The translations under genes and the position numbers were made by a program. From NCBI GenBank assembly GCA_937911505.1, contig CALEMF010000015.1, forward strand, positions 172,869-236,868: 64,000 nucleotides of DNA. Direction: 5' to 3'. The notes below the pieces were generated by a model. It made no database searches. It saw only the letters and a list, made by a program, of their open reading frames with translations, and was not told the origin of the DNA. Source of the stretch: an uncultured Cytophagales bacterium. Its GTDB lineage: Bacteria > Bacteroidota > Bacteroidia > Cytophagales > Thermonemataceae. Shown here piece by piece: positions 32,977 through 43,020 of this stretch; position 1 is the first letter of the stretch, and every line of letters starts with the position of its first letter.

Positions 32977-33671
32977 TATTTTCTATTTCGTATAATCTTA
33001 GGAACTAAAGTATCTTCTAAGCCACTTGCAACACTTTGCCATAAGATACGAATAAACCCATCTGTACTTTTTTTGTAGTAAGCAATTTTACCTCGTTGCT
33101 TCTTATTGGTCTGGTTAAGCAGTAGGTTAACGATGGAAGAAAGAAAGCCTCTTCGCTTGTGTGTGTTCCGCTCCAGCACTTCTACCTTAAAACCTCTATA
33201 AACGGCCAGCATGGTACCTTCAACGATGTTATGTTCCATCGTAGTATTAAACTGAATACGCTTCACTTGGCCCTTACGCAATGCAATGTGTGCAGTAGGA
33301 GCAATCATTTTGTTAATATAAACAGCGGACATACTTCCTAGTTCTCCCGCCATGTTCATCTTGAATTGAGGCGCTAAAAGTGGCATAAAAATATTAACCG
33401 TAAGGATTCCCTCATTCATAAACAAGGTGCTAACAGAAAGTAAAGCAGGTTTTTCTTCTGTCATCAGTGCAGTATCGTTGGTGATACGTGTTAAGTAGGC
33501 AGTCATTTGGTTAAAACTAATGGCACCTTCTCCTCTACCTCTCAGGACGTTTTCAGTGTAAAAAATATTCATGCTACGTAGTCCAATCGTATCTATCTTT
33601 ACATAAAAAGGAATGGCTTGGAGGAGCTCGTTAGGGAGCGGTGGACGACGGTTAGGGTTGGGGGATACGCG
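32976..33671 (-). pseudogene. C-terminal part of the interrupted AsmA/DUF748-like gene
   Basis: Open in the same frame as the large gene upstream, starting just after the second of two TGA codons (33672-33674). It reads PNELLQAIPFYVKIDTIGL and then FYTENVLRGRGEGAISF, the usual C-terminal module of AsmA/DUF748-like proteins. It continues to a basic tail (KIIRNRK) and stops at TAG. The first ATG is at 33572, in the middle of the domain, so independent translation would give a partial domain. It is best read as the tail of one protein of about 1430 residues. Confidence 0.75.
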
Positions 33672-33692
33672 TCAGTCGTCAGAGACGCTCAG

Positions 33693-36600
33693 TCAGAATG
33701 CATGTAGGAAAAGTGTATTGATAAAGAGTTTTTGTTGTTGAACGAGTTTTAGAAAATCAATTTTGTTGGCAGTAAGTTGTGCTATAAAAATATTAAAACG
33801 CGACTTTTGAAAATTCTTAGAGCGCACCACTTGCTCTTCAGACTGAAGCGGCCGATAACGTATTTGATTGATAGCGAGAGAAGCAGTACGAGAATCGAGC
33901 GAAAGGTCTCGGGTAGTAAGCGTATACATACTATCGGGTTGAATGAGCTGATAGCGTTGCGCTGTGAGTTGTATTTCGTCAGCAAGCCCTAGTTTCTTAT
34001 TCTTCGCTCGTAAGTTGGTATCTATTTCAACATTTGTTAATGTAAGTGCTAAGCCCTCTATATGTTGATAGGTAACTCCTTTATAACCTTGATGCTCATA
34101 GGAGATAGTGGCTTCTTGAAGATAGAGCTGATCCAACTTGATAGCCTCAATTGTGCTAGAAGCAGCAAATCGTTCTAGTGTTTCAAGAAGTGTACGCTTT
34201 ATAGACGCTGTTGGTTTCTCGGTAATTCTCACTTTTGTAACATCTGTAGAAAGCTGTAAAGTAGGCTTACTGAGGAGTACCTCTTTTATATGAAGGACGC
34301 CCTGCCGTACATAGCGACGTGCCTCTAACTGCTTGATAGCAAGAGAAGGGAGCTGTAAGTCAAGCCGATTAGGAAGGGAGTAAGCAATTTCAGAAGCCTC
34401 TAAAGTGGAGTCACGTGAGTTAAAGGAAAAGCGCCCTATACTTAAATCAAAGTCCTCATAGGGATGTAAAAGCCTGTAATTAAGAAGTTCTAGGGAGAGC
34501 GCCTCAGTAAAGAAAAGATGATCACTACTTTGCAGCATAGTAGGCTGAATATGCATCTGCTCAAGTAAAAGTGTGATGTTGTCTGCCTCGTGGGCAATAA
34601 ATCTTCCTGTAGGAGTTTCGGTAAGTAATAATAAGCTGGCTTCTTGTACAAAAAGACTATCTATACTCAACTGATCGGTGAGGCCACTTACTTGATTGTA
34701 AAGAGACTGTTCGGCTTGTTGAATTTTTTGGTACAAGCGATCAACGGAAAAAGTACGGTCAGGTTGATAGCGTGTTTCCATATAAATCATGGGCTTATTC
34801 AACAGTATTTTTCCAACTTGTATTTGCTCTTCCTGCCAAATCTTTTGCCAATCTATGCGTAGGCTATGCGCAGTAGGCATCTGGATAGCCATTTGCTCCC
34901 CTTGTGAAAAATATACCTCCTGAAAAGTAACAGAAGAATCTAAGTTGCTAATTTGGAAATCTTTAAAACGAAAGAAAAAGCTACTATCTGCCGGATATAG
35001 TTGGTACTGTTGTACTTGTAGTTGTATAGTATCCGTGAAAAAGGCTTTAGAAGGGCCTATAGCGGCAGGGTCGATGTCGATGTTGGTCATACGTAGATCT
35101 ACCTTCTGCGCCTCTTGGAAAATTATTTTTTTGCGGGTATAGGCTTTATGTGTAAACTGCCCCTCCTGTAAATAGATATTCTGGATGGTCAGTTTCTTCC
35201 CTATTTTTCTCACTGCCTCTAAAAGCATTTCTCTTATAGGTTGTTCAACAAGTACTTCATCTGTTATTGAGGTAGTATCCAGTGCGGCCTTTTGCGCACC
35301 ATTATAATGTGTTTGTAAACGAGCAGTGGGCCGATCGATCAGTAGATCACCTGCTAAAATGGCATTGTCAAACAAAAGTGCTCTCCAATTTAAAGAAGAA
35401 AGTTGTATAGTAGCAGCAGCAAGGTTGATTCTTTCTTTCTGTGCAAAGCGTACCTCATAAAAATCAAGAAAAGGGGACTTACGAGGGCGTAATGCGACTT
35501 GGCGAGCTGTAAAAGAAAGGGCATCGTCGTTTAAAGATAACTGATATTGCTGCGCCTGCACCTCAGTAAGTTGAGCAAGGACTGCTGTAAGGGTAGTGGT
35601 TTGCCTAGTAGTAGTTTGAATATAAATGGGATCAAAAGTAACTTGAATGGCTTGTGCTTGCTGTAGCCAAGTCCCTTGTTTACTTGCAATACTTTGTTGA
35701 AAAGCACCCTGAACTATTTGTAATTTTTCCACTGCCAATACATCAGTAAATTTCTTGATAGTCTTGGCTAAGTCAAGGGGTGTAGTATCGCGGCGAGCAG
35801 GTGTATGCAGCTTTACGATAGGTGCTGTGAGCTTTATCCGTTGAATAGGAAGTCTACGGAAGTTCCAATAGTTTTGCCAGTCGATTTCATTAATGGTGAG
35901 TTTTTTGAAGTCCAAACTTAATTGACCTGCCTTCCAAAACGATACATTTTGTATTGTAAAATGGTCATTACGCCAGTGTAGTCGTTCAATACTACCCGCT
36001 AGCGTCTGATGTGAGTGTTTCAAGGTATACTTTTGAACAGTGGCTTCTACGGCCTTGGCGAACAAGAAGTCTTTAGAAGTGCTATCGAGCTTAACACTAT
36101 CGAGCTGTATAGCTAACTGTCGAATATGATGAGAAAGACGTTGTCTATCTTGGGTGTAGTTATGAAGTGTCAAGCGTCCCCTTTGAAGTTGTATCCGACG
36201 AATTTGTAGCGATTTGAGTTGTGTGCGAAGGACTTGGGCTGCTTTTTTTCGTAAGCTATATCCTACGTCGATTGGCGAGAAAGATCGTTTAGCTGCTACT
36301 TGATGCTGCGATTGCCATCGAGGCCGAAGCACTTCTAGCTGGTCGATAGTGAGTTGTCTAGCAAAAAGTAGTTGGCGCACGCTCATCTTCCTGAGGGCGA
36401 CGTGAGCAATCGTTAACTGTTGGTTAGTATCTTGGCGATATTGTACATTAGCGACCCGAAAGGTAGAATCTTTGATCAGGAACTGTGCTTGTTTGGCAAC
36501 CAGCGAGGTATTGTTTGGCAACAACAGCCTGTAACGTTGGATGTAAAGTTGGAAGTCCTCAGAAAATAACCACTTTTCTGTATCGAGCAAACGCTCAGCA

Positions 36601-37277
36601 CTGATACAAGTATGTTTCGTTTGTAAAGAGACAGCGTTAAAAAAATGCTGCAAGGTATCTTGCTGCTTTAGTATAGTCCAGTGAAGATTAGCCCTTTCTA
36701 GATGAAAGTCTTCTATGTGTAAAGCAGGTGTTACTTTTTGTGTTTGCGTTACTATTTTATTGAAAATCTCTTGAGTAGTAGCTTGTTGCGAAGAGGTTTT
36801 TTTGTAGCGCTGATCTGTTTGTAAAGTGACAGTGGGGTTGAGTAGGTGAAAACGTCCTATAGCTAGTGTATCTTCCTGAAGGAAACGAATCCATTGAATA
36901 TTCAAAAGTTTAAGGGCAGGAATATGCGCTTTAATGCGAAATTGCTGTAAGCTACTGTCCCGATGAGCAAAGTTACGCCAACGTGTTAAATCTTGTTTTA
37001 ATTTGATGTCTTCTAAAAGAATGGAGGCTTGTAAAGGATTAATGTCAAGGTGATCAATTTGAAGGCGGTACAAACCTTTTGTTTGCGCATAAACGGTTTC
37101 AGTGATACGATCTTTTATATAAGGGTTGATAATAAAGTGAATACTTAGCCAACCTATAAGGAGGCCTCCAAATAAGCTAAATCCTACCGCTAAAAGTAAA
37201 CGCCGTACAAAAACTTGAAAAGAAAAAGTGTTCTTCTCTTCTTGGTTATGTGTAGCGTTGCTCTCTCCCTTTGACAT
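33693..37277 (-). CDS. AsmA/DUF748-like giant periplasmic protein, interrupted near C-terminus
   Basis: 1194 residues up to a TGA at 33693-33695. An N-terminal cytoplasmic stretch is followed by one membrane helix (LLLAVGFSLFGGLLIGWLSI, about residues 28-47). Long repetitive beta-strand segments of the AsmA-like / TamB-type lipid-bridge superfamily follow (repeated 'L-x-L-x-x-L-x-I-x-x-L-x-L-x-x-A-x-L' patterns). Such proteins are thought to carry lipids between membranes. After the TGA the same frame continues for seven codons, a second TGA, and then a convincing C-terminal domain. So either the gene is inactivated, the stops are read through, or the sequence holds errors. Confidence 0.85.
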   Translation of the reverse strand: MSKGESNATHNQEEKNTFSFQVFVRRLLLAVGFSLFGGLLIGWLSIHFIINPYIKDRITETVYAQTKGLYRLQIDHLDINPLQASILLEDIKLKQDLTRWRNFAHRDSSLQQFRIKAHIPALKLLNIQWIRFLQEDTLAIGRFHLLNPTVTLQTDQRYKKTSSQQATTQEIFNKIVTQTQKVTPALHIEDFHLERANLHWTILKQQDTLQHFFNAVSLQTKHTCISAERLLDTEKWLFSEDFQLYIQRYRLLLPNNTSLVAKQAQFLIKDSTFRVANVQYRQDTNQQLTIAHVALRKMSVRQLLFARQLTIDQLEVLRPRWQSQHQVAAKRSFSPIDVGYSLRKKAAQVLRTQLKSLQIRRIQLQRGRLTLHNYTQDRQRLSHHIRQLAIQLDSVKLDSTSKDFLFAKAVEATVQKYTLKHSHQTLAGSIERLHWRNDHFTIQNVSFWKAGQLSLDFKKLTINEIDWQNYWNFRRLPIQRIKLTAPIVKLHTPARRDTTPLDLAKTIKKFTDVLAVEKLQIVQGAFQQSIASKQGTWLQQAQAIQVTFDPIYIQTTTRQTTTLTAVLAQLTEVQAQQYQLSLNDDALSFTARQVALRPRKSPFLDFYEVRFAQKERINLAAATIQLSSLNWRALLFDNAILAGDLLIDRPTARLQTHYNGAQKAALDTTSITDEVLVEQPIREMLLEAVRKIGKKLTIQNIYLQEGQFTHKAYTRKKIIFQEAQKVDLRMTNIDIDPAAIGPSKAFFTDTIQLQVQQYQLYPADSSFFFRFKDFQISNLDSSVTFQEVYFSQGEQMAIQMPTAHSLRIDWQKIWQEEQIQVGKILLNKPMIYMETRYQPDRTFSVDRLYQKIQQAEQSLYNQVSGLTDQLSIDSLFVQEASLLLLTETPTGRFIAHEADNITLLLEQMHIQPTMLQSSDHLFFTEALSLELLNYRLLHPYEDFDLSIGRFSFNSRDSTLEASEIAYSLPNRLDLQLPSLAIKQLEARRYVRQGVLHIKEVLLSKPTLQLSTDVTKVRITEKPTASIKRTLLETLERFAASSTIEAIKLDQLYLQEATISYEHQGYKGVTYQHIEGLALTLTNVEIDTNLRAKNKKLGLADEIQLTAQRYQLIQPDSMYTLTTRDLSLDSRTASLAINQIRYRPLQSEEQVVRSKNFQKSRFNIFIAQLTANKIDFLKLVQQQKLFINTLFLHAF

Positions 37278-37360
37278 AAAACAAAAAATGCTACAAGTAA
37301 ATATAAAAAATATGCTTGAAATAGGTAATAAAGAGAGCCTATGATTTTCTCAAAAGTACT

Positions 37361-38179
37361 TTACATGAAAACCCGACATTTTGGAAAGGTATGTTCTATG
37401 GCTCTTAGCTCTTCAAGGGAGATGGCATTTTCATTGATGGATAAGACGCGTAAGGCCTTTAATTGCTTTATCTGGTTGATAATAGTAGTGAGGTTATTTT
37501 TAGCTAGATTAAGGTTAGACAAACTTTGAAGGGGTGTGAGGTCTGGGAGACGCGTAAGCATATTCCCGTGCATATCTAGGTTTTCCAAGTGAATCATTTT
37601 GGGGATCATCCCTGGAAATTCCTGAAATAAATTTCTCGCTAATGTAAGGCTTTTTAGCTTACGAAGTTGCTTTATTTCTTTGGGTAGAGAAGATAACTCG
37701 TTATTAAGTAAAAACAAGAACTCAAGTGATCGAAGCTCACTAATTTCTTCAGGTAAGGTTGAAATTTGATTTTCAGATAAGTAAAATTGCCTCAATCGAG
37801 ATAAATAACGAACAGAAGTGGGTAGAAAAGTAAGGTTACATCCGCCTACAGCTAAAAACTCCAACGACTGGAGCTGCATAATAAAAGGAGGGAGTCGTTG
37901 AAGAGGATTATTACTAAGGTTTAAGTACGTTAAACCTCTAAAATCTTTTATCTGTGAGGGTACGTACCGACAATTCTTATTAATGTAAATTAACTTTTCT
38001 TCTCGAATAACCTCTGCTAAGTCTTGATCGGGGAAGTCTTGTGAAAAACGCTCAAATAAGTATTTTCGTAATTGCCGCAATGAAGGGTGTGCTTCGCTCA
38101 TCGTTAAAGCAAGCTTGTAGGTATCGGCCTGATAAAAGAGCCGTTTGAAGTTATCAACAATGGACGCCTCTGTAGACAT
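37361..38179 (-). CDS. Leucine-rich-repeat protein
   Basis: 272 residues with no signal peptide, so probably cytoplasmic. An N-terminal helical region of ~70 residues is followed by about eight 23-residue LRRs of the bacterial type (LTYLNLSNNPLQRLPPFI, LRSLEFLFLLNNELSSLP, LRKLKSLTLARN). These repeats are protein-interaction modules, and no catalytic domain is attached. It lies 83 bases downstream of the AsmA-like gene's start region and 55 bases after the AlbA_2 gene, all on the minus strand. An LRR fragment with related repeats exists at 5714-6072. Confidence 0.85.
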   Translation of the reverse strand: MSTEASIVDNFKRLFYQADTYKLALTMSEAHPSLRQLRKYLFERFSQDFPDQDLAEVIREEKLIYINKNCRYVPSQIKDFRGLTYLNLSNNPLQRLPPFIMQLQSLEFLAVGGCNLTFLPTSVRYLSRLRQFYLSENQISTLPEEISELRSLEFLFLLNNELSSLPKEIKQLRKLKSLTLARNLFQEFPGMIPKMIHLENLDMHGNMLTRLPDLTPLQSLSNLNLAKNNLTTIINQIKQLKALRVLSINENAISLEELRAIEHTFPKCRVFM

Positions 38180-38234
38180 GTAATAATCAATAGATAGATG
38201 TATTCTACAAAAAAAGTAAGCCTCCTATGTAGGC

Positions 38235-38906
38235 TTAGCTGGCCAAAATATCTATGGTAGGGTTCATCATAAAGTAATCTTGCTTTTCTTCAGGCATAAT
38301 TTTCAGTACGTTGGCTAGTACTAATAAAACTAAAGTCCTGGAAGCAATTTTACGAGATATTTGCGCCAAATCAGCAAATTGATCGAGGGTAATCTGTGCG
38401 TGACTCGCTAGGTAAGCCATAAGGAGTTGTTCTTTCTCACCATAGCTGAAGCAAAAGTTTTTATCCTTTTTTGTTTGCTTTAGTACCTCACGCATCTCTT
38501 TACTCGCCTGAATACTTCTATCTTCAACCCGTACGTATACCTTACGTGCTTGTACATCTTCCGAGCGCAAGACATAGTGGGGGGCGCTAATACTTTTAGG
38601 GATGTGAAAGGCAAGGACCTCGCGCTCATAGTTTTCATCTACAGCGATATGCTCTAGTGTGTAATTGATGGTAGGAAAGCAATATTGGTGAATGGCCTTA
38701 GTAAGTAAATACTCATCTTCTTCAGGAAACTTTAAGCCCTTTACCTCCTTATCATCACTTACTCCGATAAGGAGGATACCGCCTTCTGTATTGGCAAAGG
38801 CCACTACTTCTCTGATGATTTTTTCGGGATGGTTCGATTTCAGTTTAAACTCTAAGTGCCGCCCTTCGCCCTGTCTCACAAGTTTTTGTAGTTCTTGCAC
38901 ATCCAT
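38235..38906 (-). CDS. AlbA_2 (Schlafen-type) domain protein
   Basis: 223 residues. Residues ~12-135 form the AlbA_2 putative nucleic-acid-binding domain: E-x-x-x-x-EFK, REVVAFANTEGGILLIGVSDD, and VRVEDRSIQASKEMR. The C-terminal ~80 residues look like a winged helix (ITLDQFADLAQISRKIASRTLVLLVLANVLKI). This layout suggests a transcription factor or nucleic-acid-binding regulator. Related Schlafen-type proteins occur in defence contexts, but no defence partner is seen here. It lies upstream of the LRR gene on the same strand. Confidence 0.85.
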   Translation of the reverse strand: MDVQELQKLVRQGEGRHLEFKLKSNHPEKIIREVVAFANTEGGILLIGVSDDKEVKGLKFPEEDEYLLTKAIHQYCFPTINYTLEHIAVDENYEREVLAFHIPKSISAPHYVLRSEDVQARKVYVRVEDRSIQASKEMREVLKQTKKDKNFCFSYGEKEQLLMAYLASHAQITLDQFADLAQISRKIASRTLVLLVLANVLKIMPEEKQDYFMMNPTIDILAS

Positions 38907-39005
38907 ATCGCTATTACGTTTTAAAGAGAAGATTACACTCTAATATAATCAACTGAATCTAAATAAAATAATTCACTCTCTCCTTAATTTTTATATTAAC
39001 GAATT

Positions 39006-39743
39006 TTAAATTTGCTTATTAAGTAATGGCAGCGCAGCGAGGTTTTTGAGCAAGGAAGGTTTTTTAATTTTCTGTAAAGCAACTAGATGGCGCTCGTGGT
39101 GGCAATCAGTACCTACAAAACCTATCCGCTGTTGTGTAAGTAATTGCTCAGCTAGCTTCTTGGCCTCTTTATCGTAATAGCCTACTAAAGAGTTGAGGTT
39201 GATCTGCAGGTGAACGCCCTGTGTGTATAACTGCTCAAGTAGGGTAGCATCTTCCCACAAATATACATAACGCTCAGGGTGAGCAAAAACAGGTTGATAG
39301 CCTTGAGATTTCATCAAAAAGATAGCTTCCTCCAAAAAAGGCGGACGATTCAAGAAAGCCGTTTCAAAGAGAAGATAACGCTCACCAAATGTAAGAAGTG
39401 GACTACCCGCTTGCAATTGCCGTAGCATCCATTCATCAAGATAATACTCTGCTGCTGCCTCCAGTGTAATGGAAATTGGTAAGGAGGCAACCGCTTCCTT
39501 CACCAAGGTGAGCTTCTCCAGAATAATTTCTGGGGTGTTTTTGTAGTAGTCTTGCATAATGTGTGGTGTAGCAATAAGTTTCCTGTATCCCATTTGGTGC
39601 AGTGAAGTAATTAATTGAAGGGCTTCTTCTAACGTTTTAGCACCATCGTCTATGCTTGGGAGCCAATGGGCGTGCATATCCGTATGGATTGTTTGAAAGA
39701 GCTTGGAGGGAGTAAATTGAGAAGATTTAAATAGACCAAACAT
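39006..39743 (-). CDS. CpsB/Wzb-type PHP tyrosine-protein phosphatase
   Basis: 245 residues of the PHP metal-dependent phosphatase family (YwqE/CpsB). These enzymes dephosphorylate the tyrosine autokinase of polysaccharide export. Metal motifs: HTDMHAHWLPSIDDGA near the N-terminus, ATPHIMQDYY, FAHPERYVYL and GTDCHHERHLV. Its ATG overlaps the wzc stop as TAATG, so the two are translationally coupled, as expected for a kinase/phosphatase pair controlling polysaccharide assembly. Confidence 0.93.
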   Translation of the reverse strand: MFGLFKSSQFTPSKLFQTIHTDMHAHWLPSIDDGAKTLEEALQLITSLHQMGYRKLIATPHIMQDYYKNTPEIILEKLTLVKEAVASLPISITLEAAAEYYLDEWMLRQLQAGSPLLTFGERYLLFETAFLNRPPFLEEAIFLMKSQGYQPVFAHPERYVYLWEDATLLEQLYTQGVHLQINLNSLVGYYDKEAKKLAEQLLTQQRIGFVGTDCHHERHLVALQKIKKPSLLKNLAALPLLNKQI

Positions 39744-42160
39744 TATTTCTTAAATCGCTTCGTGAGTCGTTGCCACCAGGGCTGTTGGCTAGTTTCTTCA
39801 TAGTAGCCCCCATAGCCATAGCGGTAGCCACCATACTTATTACGTCCTTCTGTAGCATTCAATACTAAACCTACATTTTGTAGTTCATTACTTCGAACAA
39901 GCTTTGCGATGTTCTTTGCAAATTCTTTTTTAGAATACTCTGCTCTAAGTACAAAGATGCGTAAAGTGGTGCTTTGCATAATGAGGACACCATCTGTTAC
40001 TAAGCCTACAGGTGGTGTGTCTAGGATTACAATATCGTATAAGGTTTGTAAGGTATCTATGAGTGCGTTGAATTCTTCTCTGAGAATGAGCTCAGAAGGG
40101 TTAGGAGGAATAGGTCCTGCCGTAATGTAATCGAGATTCTCTACGGTAGACGATTGAATACACTCCTGATAACTATGGCGTCCAATTAATATTGTACTTG
40201 TCCCTTTTACATTCCCTGCATCGAAGGCCATATGCAATTTGGGTTTTCGCATATCTAGGTCTACAATGACGACTTTTAGATTAGACATAGCGATGATACC
40301 CCCTAAGTTGGTAGCCACGAATGTTTTCCCCTCTCCGCTGATGGTAGAGGTAATGGAGATTACCTTTTTCCCTGCTTGTCCCACTTGACCGTGAGAAAGC
40401 ATAAAATCTAAGTTGGTACGAATACTTCTGAACGCTTCACTGATAAAAGACTTGGGCTTATTATGAACCACTAATTTTGAGAAATCCATCTTAGCTTGGG
40501 CGTACTTAGGCACAGCGCCTAAAATGGGGAGAGATACGAGGCGTTCTAGCTCTCTTTGGTTAGATATCTTGTTGTGAAGTAAGTATTGCAGTACAATAAG
40601 TGAGAGGCTTAGAAAAATCCCCAAGCCAGTAGCTCCTGCGTATATCCCCAACTTATTAGGAGAAATAGGTTCACGTGGTAAACTGGCGGGAGCAAGTACC
40701 TCAAAACCAGGCACTACGCCCGCGGCTGCTAAACCTAGTTGTATTTTTTGCTTAGCCAACTCAAAGTAATAATTTTCTATAAACTCGTAGTTTTTTTTGA
40801 TTTTGCTGAGCTCAGTAGCTTTCGATGGTAACCCAATGAAGTCACGTTCCATCTTTTGCATTTTCAGTTCTATATCTATGATATCATCACTGATTTGTTC
40901 TTTAGAACGGCGAAGCAGTTTGTCAATATCTCTTTTAAGAAAATCAAACTGTTGTTTCTTCTTGGTAAAGTTATAAGTAGTTTTATATTCAGAAAGCGCC
41001 AATTGTTCTTTCTCAAGCTTGAGTGCGTTGAGTCTAGTAATATAGTCATTAAGAGCAGCAGGGGTGCTTTCAGGTAAGATAAAGGTAAGGTCTTCTATTC
41101 CTTTTGGTTGGTTGACGATAGCGCGTAGTTCAATAATATCACGAAGCTGATTGTTAAAGGCTACTCTTTGCTCAATGAGTCCTTCAAACTTATCGAAGTA
41201 AGCACCAATCTTCTTATCCACATTATCAGTCTTATTTTCAAGAATGAATCCTTCCAGCCTCCCTTCTACAATATCAAGTTGCTGTTCTGCTCTTTCTATC
41301 TCTTGTTCTAGGTACTTTCTTTTTTGAACATTCTCTCTGTTTTTGTTTTCAACGGTTTTGATAGTATATACACTGTCAACCGTATTGACGATATCTTGCG
41401 CTTTATTAAGATTATAATCTTTGAAAGAAACACCAATTACACCTGCTTTGGCATTAAGAATTTCTACTTCTAAGTTATCATTCAGGTAACTCATTAAGTA
41501 GAGCTTGTCGTAAATCAAAAAATAATAAGGGGTGTTATCACGTTGAAAATCTCTATTCTTTGTAATTACAAACCGGAAAGAGGGTGTGCTGATTACCTTC
41601 CCAAAAAAACCCTTGTAATTTATCTCGTTTCCTTGAAGTTCGTATGTCAATTCATATTGGTTATTCTTAAGATGCTTCACATAGAAGCGGGTTCCATAGG
41701 CTGTTTCATCGATAACTTCATAAATAACGGAGAAAGGTGTACTTTTATATACCTCTTGCTCTAGAATACGCCCTTCTGCAAAATAGCTAATGGATAGATT
41801 CAATGTACTAATAACCTCTTCATAGATCAGAGGTGACTTAATAATTTCTAGTTCTCCAGCAAGATCGTCAGTAGGGTTGTTCTGTAACGCTTTCGCTAAT
41901 CCAAATTGAGGAACTTTCCTTTCTTCCATTTTTAAACTTGCAGATGATTGATAAACTGGTTTAATATAACGCAGCGCCGTGTAGGCTCCCAATACACATA
42001 TTGCGGGTAGTAAAATAAGCCAAAGCCAATTCTTACGGACAATACTCTTTACTTTCTCTGGGTCGAAATCGCTGAGAAAGTCATCCTCATTGTTTTCTAG
42101 CGAAGGGTTCGCCATAAGTTGCCTGTATTTTCGGTCTTCTGTTTTAAAATGGTCAATCAA
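39743..42160 (-). CDS. wzc: Wzc-type tyrosine autokinase and polysaccharide co-polymerase
   Basis: 805 residues; a second possible start is ATG 42115. A transmembrane helix (WLWLILLPAICVLGAYTAL), a periplasmic Wzz domain with coiled coil (~270-430) and a second helix (~505-530) precede the cytoplasmic BY-kinase. Walker A is STISGEGKT (~605), Walker A' is VIVDLDMRKP and Walker B is VILDTPPVG. The C-terminal tyrosine cluster KYGGYRYGYGGYYEE is the autophosphorylation tail. It controls polymer length and export with the Wza-like lipoprotein upstream and the phosphatase downstream. Confidence 0.96.
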   Translation of the reverse strand: MIDHFKTEDRKYRQLMANPSLENNEDDFLSDFDPEKVKSIVRKNWLWLILLPAICVLGAYTALRYIKPVYQSSASLKMEERKVPQFGLAKALQNNPTDDLAGELEIIKSPLIYEEVISTLNLSISYFAEGRILEQEVYKSTPFSVIYEVIDETAYGTRFYVKHLKNNQYELTYELQGNEINYKGFFGKVISTPSFRFVITKNRDFQRDNTPYYFLIYDKLYLMSYLNDNLEVEILNAKAGVIGVSFKDYNLNKAQDIVNTVDSVYTIKTVENKNRENVQKRKYLEQEIERAEQQLDIVEGRLEGFILENKTDNVDKKIGAYFDKFEGLIEQRVAFNNQLRDIIELRAIVNQPKGIEDLTFILPESTPAALNDYITRLNALKLEKEQLALSEYKTTYNFTKKKQQFDFLKRDIDKLLRRSKEQISDDIIDIELKMQKMERDFIGLPSKATELSKIKKNYEFIENYYFELAKQKIQLGLAAAGVVPGFEVLAPASLPREPISPNKLGIYAGATGLGIFLSLSLIVLQYLLHNKISNQRELERLVSLPILGAVPKYAQAKMDFSKLVVHNKPKSFISEAFRSIRTNLDFMLSHGQVGQAGKKVISITSTISGEGKTFVATNLGGIIAMSNLKVVIVDLDMRKPKLHMAFDAGNVKGTSTILIGRHSYQECIQSSTVENLDYITAGPIPPNPSELILREEFNALIDTLQTLYDIVILDTPPVGLVTDGVLIMQSTTLRIFVLRAEYSKKEFAKNIAKLVRSNELQNVGLVLNATEGRNKYGGYRYGYGGYYEETSQQPWWQRLTKRFKK

Positions 42161-42172
42161 ATGAAATAGCGT

Positions 42173-42994
42173 TTATCTATCTAATACTAGAAAAGTCAAC
42201 GTTAAAGTAGTCACTATAAAACTTAAGAACGGAGAAATGTCATTGATAGATTCCAAAAATGTTCTTCTTATAGGTTCCAAGTAAACGATATCACCTGGTC
42301 TGAGGCGTAAATTGACCCTTCTTACCCCTTCTATACTTGTCAAATTAATTACATATATATTAGGATTTTGTAAGTCACCTCTGATCAGTCTTATGTTGGT
42401 AGTACGTACATTATTAGGAACCCCACCAGTTTGTGCAATAGCTTCTATAAGGGTCATGTTTTCATTGAGTAAAGGTATTACTTGACCTGTTTGGCCCTTG
42501 AAGAGGATGATGCGATGATTATTACAGACAGTTCTAACAAATGACTCTTTAAAGTATTGTCCAAAATATTCTTCTCCCGTAAGTAAACTGTCTACTTGCT
42601 GGATAGTGAGCCCCTCTACTGCCACTGCACCTAGCATAGGAAGATAGACTTGGCCATTTTGTTGTACAGTAAATTCATTAAAGCTATTGCCTGTTTGCTG
42701 CGCCATATTGGGGTTAGCAATAGCAGGATTTGGGTTGTTTGGATTATTAGGGTCTATCATTCCTCCCGTAAATGCTGGAACCCACTTAATCTCTTGCCCA
42801 TCGTTAGAGTATACTCGAAAGGTGAGCCGGTCATTAGGGTTAATACGATAATTACCCTCTACGTTCATTTTAGCGGCTAGGAGTTCATCATAAATGATAT
42901 CTCCGTTACTTTTAAAAAGAATATTCTCTTTATAAAGCTTGCAAGAACTCAAGCTAATACATCCTAATACAAAAACATAAATGAGATAACGCAT
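42173..42994 (-). CDS. wza: Wza-type polysaccharide export outer-membrane lipoprotein
   Basis: 273 residues with a lipobox LSSC (Cys19). The Poly_export domain (NYRINPNDRLTFRVYS...VQQNGQVYLPMLGAVAVEGLTIQQVDSLL) and an SLBB-type domain (NENMTLIEAIAQTGGVPN, RLRPGDIVYLEP) are clear. A Pro/Asn-rich insertion (MIDPNNPNNPNPAIANPN) interrupts the export domain. It ends in a hydrophobic segment near the C-terminus. It starts the wza-wzc-phosphatase order, with 12 bases before wzc. Confidence 0.92.
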   Translation of the reverse strand: MRYLIYVFVLGCISLSSCKLYKENILFKSNGDIIYDELLAAKMNVEGNYRINPNDRLTFRVYSNDGQEIKWVPAFTGGMIDPNNPNNPNPAIANPNMAQQTGNSFNEFTVQQNGQVYLPMLGAVAVEGLTIQQVDSLLTGEEYFGQYFKESFVRTVCNNHRIILFKGQTGQVIPLLNENMTLIEAIAQTGGVPNNVRTTNIRLIRGDLQNPNIYVINLTSIEGVRRVNLRLRPGDIVYLEPIRRTFLESINDISPFLSFIVTTLTLTFLVLDR

Positions 42995-43020
42995 ATCAGC
43001 CTATTTGGTAGTAAGGCTAC

